Shown here in pieces: positions 5,506 through 12,516 of a stretch of DNA of 19,138 bases. Below the pieces are notes generated by a model. The model was not told the DNA's origin. It searched no databases and was given only the letters and a program-made list of their open reading frames with translations. Source of the stretch: Dialister sp. CAG:486 (GTDB lineage: Bacteria; Bacillota; Negativicutes; Veillonellales; Dialisteraceae); contig FR879632.1 in the NCBI GenBank assembly GCA_000434475.1, forward strand, positions 1 to 19,138. Direction: 5' to 3'. Position 1 is the stretch's first letter. Each line of letters opens with the position of its first letter. The position numbers and the translations under genes are program-made.

Positions 5506-8055
5506 ATGAATCGGATTTACAAAGTTGTTTGGAGCAAAGCGAAGAATTGCTATACTGTGGTTTCTGAGATTGCGAAAAGACATGGAAATGGAAACCGTGC
5601 ACGTACATGCGCTGCCGCTTTTTTAGCTGCATTTGCTCTTACTGGCGTTATGGGAATGAGCGAGGTACAAGCTCTTGATGCCAATGTTTATAATGTCAAT
5701 ACACTGAATGCCAAATATAATCTCAACGTAGGTGGGCAGGCAGCGAATGGGTTCACTCCGTTCTTTGTAAACAGCAACGGTGCATTCCATGCAGCCGCTA
5801 ATGAATTCTCTGTAAATGAAGACGGTAAAGTAACCGCAACCGCAGGCGAAATCGGCGGAGTCACGATCAAAGAAGGTAATATCACAGGGGTCAATGCGAT
5901 TAATACCAGTGCGATTAATACCAATGTCCTGAACTCAAAATACAACCTGTCCGTAGGTACTGCAAATGAAAACGGTACCATGCCGTTCTTCGTAAACAGC
6001 ACCGGTGATTTCTATGCAGCCAATAATAAATTCTCTGTAAATAAAGACGGCAAAGTGACCGCAACCGCAGGCGAAATCGGCAACGTAGTTCTGAATAATG
6101 GCGTATACACCGGTAATTCCAAACTGATTGATGGCGAGCTGTTCGTAGGCGATGCAAGCGGCAACTACAGTCAGATCACTCCGAAATCTGCTAAACTTGG
6201 TCAGGTAACTATCGATGAAAAAGGCAACATTGCCGGTGCAAACTCCATCCAGACCAATGCCCTGAACGCTAAATACAACCTGTCCGTAGGTACTGCAAAT
6301 GCAAATGGGATCATGCCGTTCTTTGTAAACAGCAACGGTGCATTCTATGCAGCCAATAATAAATTCTCTGTAGATAAAGACGGCAAAGTAACCGCAACCG
6401 CAGGCGAAATCGGCGGAGTCACGATCAATAAGGGAATCTTTTACAAGAACACATCCCTGAAAGATGGTTCCCTGTATTTAGGAGATGATCAGGGTAACTA
6501 CAGCCAGATTAGTCCTGAATCTGCGAAACTTGGGAAAGTAACGATTGATAAAGAAGGTAATATCACAGGGGTCAAAGCGATTAATACCAATGCGATTAAT
6601 ACCAATGCCCTGAACGCAAAATACAACCTGTCCGTAGGTACTGCAAATGAAAACGGCACCATGCCGTTCTTCGTAAACAGCAACGGTGCATTCTATGCTG
6701 CCAACGGCAAATTGGTTGTAGATAAAGACGGCAAAGTAACCGCAACCGAAGGCGAAATCGGCAACGTAGTTCTGAAAAATGGCGTATACACCGGTCATTC
6801 CGCACTGCGTGATGGCGAGCTGCTCGTAGGCGATGCAAGCGGTAGCTACAGCCAAATCACTACTAAAGGTGCTAAGCTGGGCAAAGTAACTGTTGCTGAA
6901 AACGGCAAGATTTCCGGCGTAGCAGCAGGCGCAGTCACTGCTGATTCTACTGACGCAGTAAACGGCAGCCAGCTCCATGCAGTAGCAACCGAAGCGGGCA
7001 AGCATAGCAAGGTTGTCAATGGCAGCAACATCAATGTAGAAGAGGCAGAAGTCAACGGGCAGAAGATTTATAAGGTTGGACTGAATGATGATGTTCTCCT
7101 GGGGAAACTTACTGGCAACAACGTCAGCATTAGCGGAACAAATGGGACGATTGAGACAACAGGTTCTATCGCGACCAAGGACCGTATTATTGCAGATAAG
7201 GGAGCTCAGCTTGCTGGTATCAACGTCAGTGGTAATATCATTTCCAATGGTGCGGTTAGAATCGCCGCTCAGAACAAGACAGACATTGCCCAGAACAAGG
7301 CAGACATTGGCAAGTTGGATAACCGAGTCACGAATGTAGAGAGTCTTGCTAAGCAGCATACCACCGTTGAAGCTGGCAATAACATCACTGTGACGGAAAG
7401 CACCAATACAGATGGTGGCAAAAAATATACCGTAGGTATGGCAAAAGATATTACAGTGGACAGTGTAAACGTCGGCGGCAACATCTATGTGAACAAGGAC
7501 GGCTTGAATGCCAATAATCAGACCATCACGAATGTAAAAGACGGAAAGATTGAGGAAGGCTCCAAGGATGCCGTGAATGGCGGACAGCTGTATGCGACAA
7601 ATCAGCTGGTAAAGGAGAATGCTAGCAATATTTCGCTTCTTGGTAATTCGATCAATAAGCTGGACAATCGTGTGGACAAGGTCGGTGCAGGGGCAGCTGC
7701 TCTCGCCGCACTCCATCCGCTCGATTTCGACCCGGAGGATAAGTGGGACTTTGCAGCAGGCTATGGCAACTACAGTGGTGCAAGTGCCGTGGCGCTCGGT
7801 GCATACTATCGCCCGAATGAAGACACGATGTTCTCTGTCGGTGGTAGCTTCGGCAATGGAGAAAATATGGTGAATGCAGGCGTAAGCCTGAAACTCGGTC
7901 AGAGCAACCATACACCGGCTTCCAAAGCTGCTATGGAGAAAAAGATCAGTGCTCTTAGTCAGGAAGTAGAAGAGCTGAAGGCAGCAATCGCTGATCTCCG
8001 CGCAGCGCAGACGAAAGCAAAAGACGCAACAGAAAAAGACGCACAGAAGAAATAA
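5506..8055 (+). CDS. Trimeric autotransporter adhesin (YadA-like, type Vc secretion)
   Basis: An 849-aa surface protein. Residues 1-27 are an extended signal peptide region (MNRIYKVVWSKAKN), followed by a hydrophobic signal core and a cleavage site near VQA (residue 56). The passenger carries four ~52-residue head repeats (motifs ALNAKYNLSVG, PFFVNSNGAFYAANN, DGKVTATAGEIG), three of them followed by a second module (DG-L-VGD-GNYSQI). Two YadA-type neck motifs follow: DAVNGSQL near residue 483 and DAVNGGQL near 688. Coiled-coil stalk segments lead to the YadA anchor (~726-798; GAGAAALAALHPLDFDPEDK onward), which forms the trimeric outer-membrane barrel. Unusually, ~51 residues of Lys/Glu/Ala-rich coiled coil follow the barrel. 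AGAGGA precedes the ATG by 6-7 nt. The gene is monocistronic, between a long upstream regulatory region and its own terminator. Likely role: adhesion or biofilm. Confidence 0.93.
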   Translation: MNRIYKVVWSKAKNCYTVVSEIAKRHGNGNRARTCAAAFLAAFALTGVMGMSEVQALDANVYNVNTLNAKYNLNVGGQAANGFTPFFVNSNGAFHAAANEFSVNEDGKVTATAGEIGGVTIKEGNITGVNAINTSAINTNVLNSKYNLSVGTANENGTMPFFVNSTGDFYAANNKFSVNKDGKVTATAGEIGNVVLNNGVYTGNSKLIDGELFVGDASGNYSQITPKSAKLGQVTIDEKGNIAGANSIQTNALNAKYNLSVGTANANGIMPFFVNSNGAFYAANNKFSVDKDGKVTATAGEIGGVTINKGIFYKNTSLKDGSLYLGDDQGNYSQISPESAKLGKVTIDKEGNITGVKAINTNAINTNALNAKYNLSVGTANENGTMPFFVNSNGAFYAANGKLVVDKDGKVTATEGEIGNVVLKNGVYTGHSALRDGELLVGDASGSYSQITTKGAKLGKVTVAENGKISGVAAGAVTADSTDAVNGSQLHAVATEAGKHSKVVNGSNINVEEAEVNGQKIYKVGLNDDVLLGKLTGNNVSISGTNGTIETTGSIATKDRIIADKGAQLAGINVSGNIISNGAVRIAAQNKTDIAQNKADIGKLDNRVTNVESLAKQHTTVEAGNNITVTESTNTDGGKKYTVGMAKDITVDSVNVGGNIYVNKDGLNANNQTITNVKDGKIEEGSKDAVNGGQLYATNQLVKENASNISLLGNSINKLDNRVDKVGAGAAALAALHPLDFDPEDKWDFAAGYGNYSGASAVALGAYYRPNEDTMFSVGGSFGNGENMVNAGVSLKLGQSNHTPASKAAMEKKISALSQEVEELKAAIADLRAAQTKAKDATEKDAQKK
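5704..6762 (+). repeat. Four in-gene head repeats of the adhesin
   Basis: Repeat units begin at about 5704, 5926, 6259 and 6607 and each runs ~155 nt to the GEIG codons. Units 2-4 are very similar at DNA level over long stretches (for example the codons for YNLSVGTAN and NGAFYAANN). Spacing alternates because a second module of ~110-120 nt is inserted after units 2, 3 and 4 but not after unit 1. Confidence 0.85.
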
Positions 8056-8094
8056 GCTGGGTTTGACGACCGCATTTATTCTGGCGTAAATATG

Positions 8095-8140
8095 AAAGTT
8101 GGCAGAAAAGACGTAAAGACTTTTTCTGCCAACTTTTTTT
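8095..8140 (+). terminator. Rho-independent terminator after adhesin
   Basis: AAAGTTGGCAGAAAAG (8095-8110) pairs with CTTTTTCTGCCAACTTT (8120-8136), followed by a T run to 8140. It is a long, strong hairpin 40 nt behind the adhesin stop. Confidence 0.93.
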
Positions 8141-8150
8141 ATGATTATGT

Positions 8151-8320
8151 AAGGAAATGCTGATTCCATGGTAGAGGCGGGTTTTAGAAGGAGCTTTATG
8201 CATGGCTTCGTCATCACCTTCCTGAAATGGTTCGCTATTCGTGTCAGATGATTCCCTGCCTTGTATAAAGATTCAAGAATAAAATCTGGCAATGATTCAA
8301 TCAGTGTCTTCTTAGTATGG
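8151..8320. repeat. Diverged direct repeat, copy B (downstream of adhesin)
   Basis: Counterpart of 4910-5080 in the same orientation, starting AAGGAAATGCTGATTC directly after the adhesin terminator. The two copies bracket the adhesin gene and its regulatory region. The rest of the 8056-8509 gap holds the terminator, operator-like repeats and the yajQ promoter and leader. Confidence 0.7.
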
Positions 8321-8328
8321 CTGAATTT

Positions 8329-8348
8329 GAAATTTTCAGAAATTTTCA
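8329..8348. promoter_or_regulatory. Tandem 10-bp operator-like repeats ahead of yajQ
   Basis: GAAATTTTCA occurs twice back to back (8329-8338 and 8339-8348), spaced by one helical turn and running into the -35 region of the yajQ promoter candidate. The layout suits cooperative regulator binding, but no regulator can be named. Confidence 0.35.
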
Positions 8349-8388
8349 AATTACATACGAAAGTATGGTACAATAATAGAGTATGTAA
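8345..8388 (+). promoter_or_regulatory. Promoter candidate for yajQ with inverted repeats
   Basis: TTCAAA (8345-8350) and TACAAT (8369-8374) are spaced by 18 bp. An 8-bp perfect inverted repeat, TTACATAC (8351-8358) with GTATGTAA (8381-8388), brackets the -10, and CATAC-GAAA-GTATG (8354-8367) offers an alternative hairpin inside the spacer. The start codon is at 8510, giving a leader of ~130 nt. Confidence 0.45.
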
Positions 8389-8458
8389 AAAAGAAGGATG
8401 AGGAAGCGGTATTTATATATTGCTCATCGGGGAAGGTTCCTATTGGATCTCGATCTCC

Positions 8459-8487
8459 AGTCATCAGTCACTAGTCACAAAGTCACT
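8459..8487. repeat. AGTCAC heptad repeats in the yajQ leader
   Basis: AGTCATC, AGTCACT and AGTCACA follow each other with period 7 (8459, 8466, 8473), and a fourth AGTCACT starts at 8481 after one extra base. The motif is the reverse complement of the GTGACT heptads at 12347-12367 ahead of cbiG. Confidence 0.6.
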
Positions 8488-8509
8488 ACAACCCCCAAGG
8501 AGGTCTATA

Positions 8510-9001
8510 ATGGCAAAAGATTATTCATTCGACGTGGTATGCCGCACGGATCTGCAGGAAGCGGCGAATGCTGTGAATCAGGCGTCAAAAGAGATCGGCA
8601 CGCGCTATGATTTCAAGGGCAGCAAGAGCTCGGTCACTCTCGATGAGGATAAGATCACGCTGATCGGCGATGATGATTTCAAGCTGAAGCTGGTGAAGGA
8701 TATCATTCATGGAAAGCTCGTAAAGCGCGGAATCTCTCTCAAGAATCTGAAGGAAGAGAAGAAGGAAGCGGCAGCCGGCGGGACGGTCCGTCAGGTACTC
8801 TCGCTGCAGAACGGGATCTCTTCGGATATGGCGAAGGATATCGTGAAGCGTGTGAAGGCTTCGAAGATCAAGGTCGCTGCCAAGATCAATGGGGATGAGG
8901 TACGTGTATCGAGCAAGGATAAGGATTGTCTGCAGGAGTGCATCCAGTTCCTGAAGCAGCAGGACATTCCGGCGGATCTGCAGTTTGTGAATTACAGATA
9001 A
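8510..9001 (+). CDS. yajQ: YajQ-family (DUF520) nucleotide-binding protein
   Basis: A 163-aa cytoplasmic protein matching YajQ over its whole length: start MAKDYSFDVVCRTDLQEA, the RYDFKGSKSSV motif, GISLKNL and the C-terminal DIPADLQFVNYR. The fold is two ferredoxin-like domains, and members bind nucleotides; cyclic di-GMP binding is reported for some. AAGGAGG (8497-8503) lies 6 nt before ATG 8510, which rules out upstream in-frame starts in the leader. It precedes cbiD by 126 nt in the same direction and could be cotranscribed with the cobalamin operon, but no functional link is known to me. The exact physiological role is uncertain across the family. Confidence 0.92.
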   Translation: MAKDYSFDVVCRTDLQEAANAVNQASKEIGTRYDFKGSKSSVTLDEDKITLIGDDDFKLKLVKDIIHGKLVKRGISLKNLKEEKKEAAAGGTVRQVLSLQNGISSDMAKDIVKRVKASKIKVAAKINGDEVRVSSKDKDCLQECIQFLKQQDIPADLQFVNYR

Positions 9002-9026
9002 GAAGGCTCTGCGGGGGCAAGGGCTA

Positions 9027-9038
9027 TCACAGGTGTGA
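9027..9038. promoter_or_regulatory. 12-bp palindrome between yajQ and cbiD
   Basis: TCACAGGTGTGA is an inverted repeat of TCACA/TGTGA around GG. It could be an operator for the cbi operon, but the site is short and may be chance. Confidence 0.2.
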
Positions 9039-9084
9039 CGAGGCTCAGCTTTGAATGGTGCGGCGTCGCATTTGCCTTGCACCG

Positions 9085-9108
9085 TGAACCGAATGAACCC
9101 GTTGAACC
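9085..9108. repeat. TGAACC repeats, period 9, ahead of cbiD
   Basis: TGAACC occurs at 9085, 9094 and 9103, each separated by three variable bases, ending 20 nt before the cbiD start. The same core occurs with period 7 ahead of cbiG at 12475-12495. Confidence 0.5.
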
Positions 9109-9127
9109 TTTATGTATGGGAGGAGTT

Positions 9128-10243
9128 ATGAACGCAGAGGAAATGATGGCGAAGACGCTCCGGGAAGGGCATACCACCGGCGCAACGGCGACGGGGGCGA
9201 TGAAGGCAGCGATCCTGGCTATGCGAGGAGAATTTCCAAAGCAGGTGACGGTCCTTTCGCCGCAGCGCACGGAGCTCACGATCCCGGTGGAGTCGGCCGA
9301 GGCGCATGGGCGGACGGGCATCGCGACTTGCCTTAAGGATGCGGGCGATGACCTGGACTGTACACATGGGACGCCGATCGTCGTGACGGTAGAGCTGGTG
9401 GATACGCCAGGTCTTACGCTCCGTGCGGGGAAGGGCGTCGGTACGGTGACGAAGCCGGGGCTGCAGGTGAAGGTGGGACGACCCGCCATCAATCCGGGCC
9501 CACAGATCATGCTGCGTTATGTGTATGAGGAGCTCATCGGCAAGGATCATGGCTGTATCGTGACGGTTTCTATCCCGAAGGGGGAGGAGCTGGCAAAGCA
9601 GACGCTGAATCCTTCTCTCGGCATCGTCGGCGGGATCTCGGTCCTTGGAACGACGGGGATCGTGAAGCCGATGAGTGAGGAGGCGTACAAGAAATCGCTG
9701 GCGCCGCAGGTGCCGGTGGTCTATGCGAGCGGGATCCGCACGGCGGTCCTTTGTCCCGGCCGTATCGGTGAGACGGCGGCGAAGATCATGGGTATTCCAG
9801 CGGATGCGATCATCGAGACGAGCAATTACATCGGCTTCATGATGGAGCAGTGCATCGCAGGCGGTTTCCAAAAGATGCTGCTCATCGGCCATATGGGAAA
9901 GCTGGTCAAGGTGGCGTCAGGCAGCTTCCATACGTACAATCGCAATAGTGACGGTCGTATGGAGACGATGGCGGCGTATGCGGCCATGAATGGGGCATCG
10001 ACAGATACGGTGCGTGAGATCATGTGCTGTACGACGACGGATGGCGCGGCAGCGGTCGTGCATCGTGAAGGGCTGGATATGATTTACCAGCAGATGGCGG
10101 AGAGAGCGCAGGTGCGCTCGGAACGCTACATTTTCGGTAAGGCCAGGGTCGGCGTGATTTTTGCGGCGATGGATGGCACGGTGCAGGCAGTCAGCAGCCA
10201 TGCGAAGGAGATTCTGGAGGAGGAACAATGGAGCATACATTGA
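9128..10243 (+). CDS. cbiD: Cobalt-precorrin-5B (C1)-methyltransferase CbiD
   Basis: CbiD methylates C1 of cobalt-precorrin-5B using SAM in the anaerobic cobalamin pathway. The protein is 371 aa, close to the ~379 aa of Salmonella CbiD. Recognisable parts are the N-terminal LREGHTTGATATGAMKAA, NPGPQIM, a NPSLGIVGGISVLGTTGIV stretch, GRIGETAAKI, and the MLLIGHMGKLVKVASG stretch. The ORF is open upstream to 9035, but GGGAGGAG (9118-9125) and family alignment place the start at ATG 9128. It is the first gene of an eight-gene cbi run, and its last 16 nt overlap cbiE, implying coupled translation. Confidence 0.95.
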   Translation: MNAEEMMAKTLREGHTTGATATGAMKAAILAMRGEFPKQVTVLSPQRTELTIPVESAEAHGRTGIATCLKDAGDDLDCTHGTPIVVTVELVDTPGLTLRAGKGVGTVTKPGLQVKVGRPAINPGPQIMLRYVYEELIGKDHGCIVTVSIPKGEELAKQTLNPSLGIVGGISVLGTTGIVKPMSEEAYKKSLAPQVPVVYASGIRTAVLCPGRIGETAAKIMGIPADAIIETSNYIGFMMEQCIAGGFQKMLLIGHMGKLVKVASGSFHTYNRNSDGRMETMAAYAAMNGASTDTVREIMCCTTTDGAAAVVHREGLDMIYQQMAERAQVRSERYIFGKARVGVIFAAMDGTVQAVSSHAKEILEEEQWSIH

Positions 10244-10854
10244 TCGTAGCGGGGATCGGGCCGGGAGATCCGGACTATATCCTGCCGAAGGCGCAGAAAG
10301 CCATCGAGGGGGCGCATTACCTCGTGGGCGGCCGCCGCGCGCTTTCTGACTATGCGAAGCCTTCTCAGGAAACATATCCGGTGACAGGCAAGCTCTCTTT
10401 GCTGGCGGACTGGCTGGAGGAGGCGCTTAAGAAGGATGATGTCGTCGTCATGGTGAGCGGGGATCCGGGCTATTACAGTCTGCTTCCGTGGCTCAAGAAG
10501 CGGTTTCCGGAGCATCCTATCGAAGTCATCCCGGGGATTTCTTCTGTGCAGGCCTGCTTCGCTCTTGTCAAAGAACCATGGCAGGGAGCGCTGTGGCTGT
10601 CTTTCCATGGCCGTGTGCCGGAAGAGAAGGATACGTCTTATATGCCCGGACGAAAGCTCGCCTTTCTGACGGATCACGAGCATGATCCGGCCTATATCGC
10701 GAGATACCTGATGGACAAGGGCTGGCCGAAGGAGACGCGCGCTGCCGCGGCCGAGCATATTTCATATGAGAATCAGCATCTTTCGGATTCGACTCTTGAG
10801 GAATTGTCGCATCTGGAAGGCTATGGTGAATCAGTCATGGTGGTGATGGGATAA
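10228..10854 (+). CDS. cbiE: Cobalt-precorrin-7 (C5)-methyltransferase CbiE
   Basis: A 208-aa SAM-dependent methyltransferase of the tetrapyrrole methylase family. Visible motifs are the N-terminal GIGPGDPDYI, the VSGDPGYYSLL loop and VIPGISSVQACFA, in the usual order. It methylates C5 and works with CbiT, encoded next, which handles C15. In many organisms the two are fused as CobL; here they are separate but abut exactly (cbiE stop TAA 10852-10854, cbiT ATG at 10855). The start ATG lies inside cbiD and is preceded by GGAGGAGG. Length and motifs fit CbiE better than the longer CbiF and CbiH paralogues. Confidence 0.93.
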   Translation: MEHTLIVAGIGPGDPDYILPKAQKAIEGAHYLVGGRRALSDYAKPSQETYPVTGKLSLLADWLEEALKKDDVVVMVSGDPGYYSLLPWLKKRFPEHPIEVIPGISSVQACFALVKEPWQGALWLSFHGRVPEEKDTSYMPGRKLAFLTDHEHDPAYIARYLMDKGWPKETRAAAAEHISYENQHLSDSTLEELSHLEGYGESVMVVMG

Positions 10855-11424
10855 ATGCAGTTTGGCATCAAAGATGAGGAGTTTATTCGGGGAAAGGTAC
10901 CGATGACGAAGGCTGAGATCCGTGCGATGGTCATGGTGAAGGCCGCCATTCAGCCTGGCGATATAGTGGCTGACATCGGTGCAGGGACAGGCTCTCTATC
11001 CATCGAGGCAGCGCTCTGCTGCCCCAAGGGGGCTGTGTATTCGATAGAAAGAAATCCGGAGGGGATCGAGCTGATCCGGAAAAATGCGGAAAAGTTCGGC
11101 TGTCGGAATATCCATACCATAGCCGGCACAGCGCCGGAGGCGATGGAAGGGCTGCCGAAAATGGATGTGATCATCATCGGCGGGTCTTCCGGAAATATGC
11201 ATGAGATCCTGGATCGATGTGAAGCGCTGCTCGTTCCGGGCGGACGCATCATCCTTACCGCTGTCACCGTGGAAACGACGGGGGAAGTGGTGAAGGAATT
11301 CGCGGATCGTCCTTTCGAGCTGGAAGGCTTCGAAATGCAGATCAATCGACTGAGAAAACTGGGACGGTATCATCTCTATGATCCGATGAGCCCCATTTTC
11401 ATATTTACAGCAATCAAACATTGA
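10855..11424 (+). CDS. cbiT: Cobalt-precorrin-6B C15-methyltransferase (decarboxylating) CbiT
   Basis: A 189-aa Rossmann-type methyltransferase. It begins FGIKDEEFIRGKVPMTKAEI, the usual CbiT opening, followed by SAM motif I DIGAGTGSLSIEAA (residues 40-53), the acidic SAM-ribose residue in YSIERNPEG, and LVPGGRIILTAVTVET. It methylates C15 and removes the C12 acetate carboxyl. It starts directly on the cbiE stop with no spacer and no strong ribosome binding site of its own, so it is probably translated by coupling to cbiE. Full length, with no missing motifs. Confidence 0.94.
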   Translation: MQFGIKDEEFIRGKVPMTKAEIRAMVMVKAAIQPGDIVADIGAGTGSLSIEAALCCPKGAVYSIERNPEGIELIRKNAEKFGCRNIHTIAGTAPEAMEGLPKMDVIIIGGSSGNMHEILDRCEALLVPGGRIILTAVTVETTGEVVKEFADRPFELEGFEMQINRLRKLGRYHLYDPMSPIFIFTAIKH

Positions 11425-11437
11425 GGAGGAAGTTATT

Positions 11438-12214
11438 ATGGGAAAATTGTATTTCATTGGCGCAGGCCCCGGAGATCCTGAGCTCATCACGGTGAAGGGA
11501 CAGCGTCTCATCGCAGAGGCGGATGTCATCATCTACGCCGGCTCTCTTGTGAATCCGGAGATCCTGAAGTACGGCAGAAAAGATGCAGAGATCTACAACA
11601 GTGCGACCATGAATCTGGATGAAGTGCTGAAGGTGGAGATCGATGCGCTCAAAGCAGGCAAAATGGTGGCTCGTGTGCACACCGGCGATCCAGCCATTTA
11701 CGGTGCGATCCAGGAACAGATGGACGGTCTGCGCGCAGCAGGGATAAAAGAAGATCAGTTTTGTGTCGTCCCTGGCGTCAGCTCCTTCCTTGCGACAGCA
11801 GCTGCGCTGAAACAGGAATATACCCTGCCGAGCATTTCTCAGACCGTCATCATCACCCGTATGGAAGGCCGCACACCGGTCCCGCCGAAGGAAAAGCTGG
11901 CGCTTCTTGCCGCACATCAGGCAACCATGTGCATTTTCCTCTCTGTCCAGGCGATCGATCAGGTCATGGCGACACTGAAAGAGGGCGGCTATCCGGGCGA
12001 TACCCCGGTCGCTATCGTAGCCAGAGCGACCTGGCCTGACCAGCGTATTTTCCGCGGCACCATTGATACCATCGCAGACATTCTCCATCAGGCAGGCGTC
12101 GTCCGTCAGGCCATGATCGTCGTCGGCAAGGTCCTTGATACCGATTATGAGCTCTCCAAGCTTTACGACAGCAAGTTTACCACCATGTTCCGCAAAGGAA
12201 CAGATGGAGAGTAA
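11438..12214 (+). CDS. cbiF: Cobalt-precorrin-4 C11-methyltransferase CbiF
   Basis: A 258-aa tetrapyrrole methylase. It opens KLYFIGAGPGDPELITVKG, then YAGSLVNPE, HTGDPAIYGAI, VVPGVSSFLATAAAL and EGRTPVPPKEKL, a set diagnostic of CbiF/CobM. It methylates C11 of cobalt-precorrin-4 with SAM. GAGGAGG overlaps the cbiT stop region, 8-9 nt before the ATG. A 302-nt gap full of short repeats separates it from cbiG, the only sizeable gap inside the cbi run. Confidence 0.95.
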   Translation: MGKLYFIGAGPGDPELITVKGQRLIAEADVIIYAGSLVNPEILKYGRKDAEIYNSATMNLDEVLKVEIDALKAGKMVARVHTGDPAIYGAIQEQMDGLRAAGIKEDQFCVVPGVSSFLATAAALKQEYTLPSISQTVIITRMEGRTPVPPKEKLALLAAHQATMCIFLSVQAIDQVMATLKEGGYPGDTPVAIVARATWPDQRIFRGTIDTIADILHQAGVVRQAMIVVGKVLDTDYELSKLYDSKFTTMFRKGTDGE

Positions 12215-12284
12215 GGAAAACGGGGGGAATAGGGGCGATTTCCGTGTATTCGGATGAGGCTTTGCGAAAATCAGCGTTTCCCTA

Positions 12285-12367
12285 GGGATTAGGGATTAGA
12301 GTCTTCTGGTGACTAGGGATTAGTGGCTGGGGATTAGGAGTCTCAAGTGACTGGTGACTAGTGACTG
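12285..12367. repeat. GGGATTA and GTGACTR heptad repeats
   Basis: GGGATTAG occurs at 12285, 12292, 12316 and 12330, the first two with period 7. GTGACTG, GTGACTA and GTGACTG follow in perfect 7-nt phase at 12347, 12354 and 12361, and a further GTGACT is at 12309. The latter motif is the reverse complement of the repeats ahead of yajQ. Confidence 0.7.
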
Positions 12368-12474
12368 GAATGCCAGCTCATGGCACCACCATTTCGCATT
12401 TCTCATTTCTAATTTTTCATTCAATCGAGGCTTTCAAACGTAATCAAGGGGCGAGCCGCCTCAGGGGCTAACCC

Positions 12475-12495
12475 TGAACCTTGAACCTTGAACCC
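12475..12495. repeat. TGAACCT heptad repeats ahead of cbiG
   Basis: Three head-to-tail units TGAACCT, TGAACCT and TGAACCC at 12475, 12482 and 12489 end 21 nt before the cbiG start codon. The core is shared with the 9-nt-spaced repeats ahead of cbiD. Confidence 0.7.
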
Positions 12496-12516
12496 TTATC
12501 CCCTGGAGAGTATCAC

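Larger units (their letters stand above)
12215..12516. other. Repeat-rich gap between cbiF and cbiG
   Basis: No gene is seen here. The gap holds AATCAGCGTTTCC (12269-12281), the reverse complement of the left end of repeat A, then three heptad families and a weak hairpin TCAGGG/CCCTGA (12461-12477) shortly before the cbiG ribosome binding site CTGGAGAG. I see no B12-riboswitch B12-box and no clear terminator. Confidence 0.6.

Noticed and set aside
5704-6762. CRISPR-like regular repetition
   Set aside because: The repeats are ~155 nt, in frame and code for adhesin head modules; spacers are not unique short sequences.
6478-8373. 631-codon open frame on the - strand, opposite the adhesin
   Set aside because: It is the mirror of a repetitive, compositionally biased adhesin gene, is Cys- and Ile-rich in a random way, has no family motifs and starts inside repeat B. 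The + strand protein has clear domains throughout.
8398-8610. Possible leader peptide or small gene ahead of yajQ
   Set aside because: The AGAAGG is directly on the ATG with no spacing, and the frame runs out of frame into yajQ. More likely untranslated leader.
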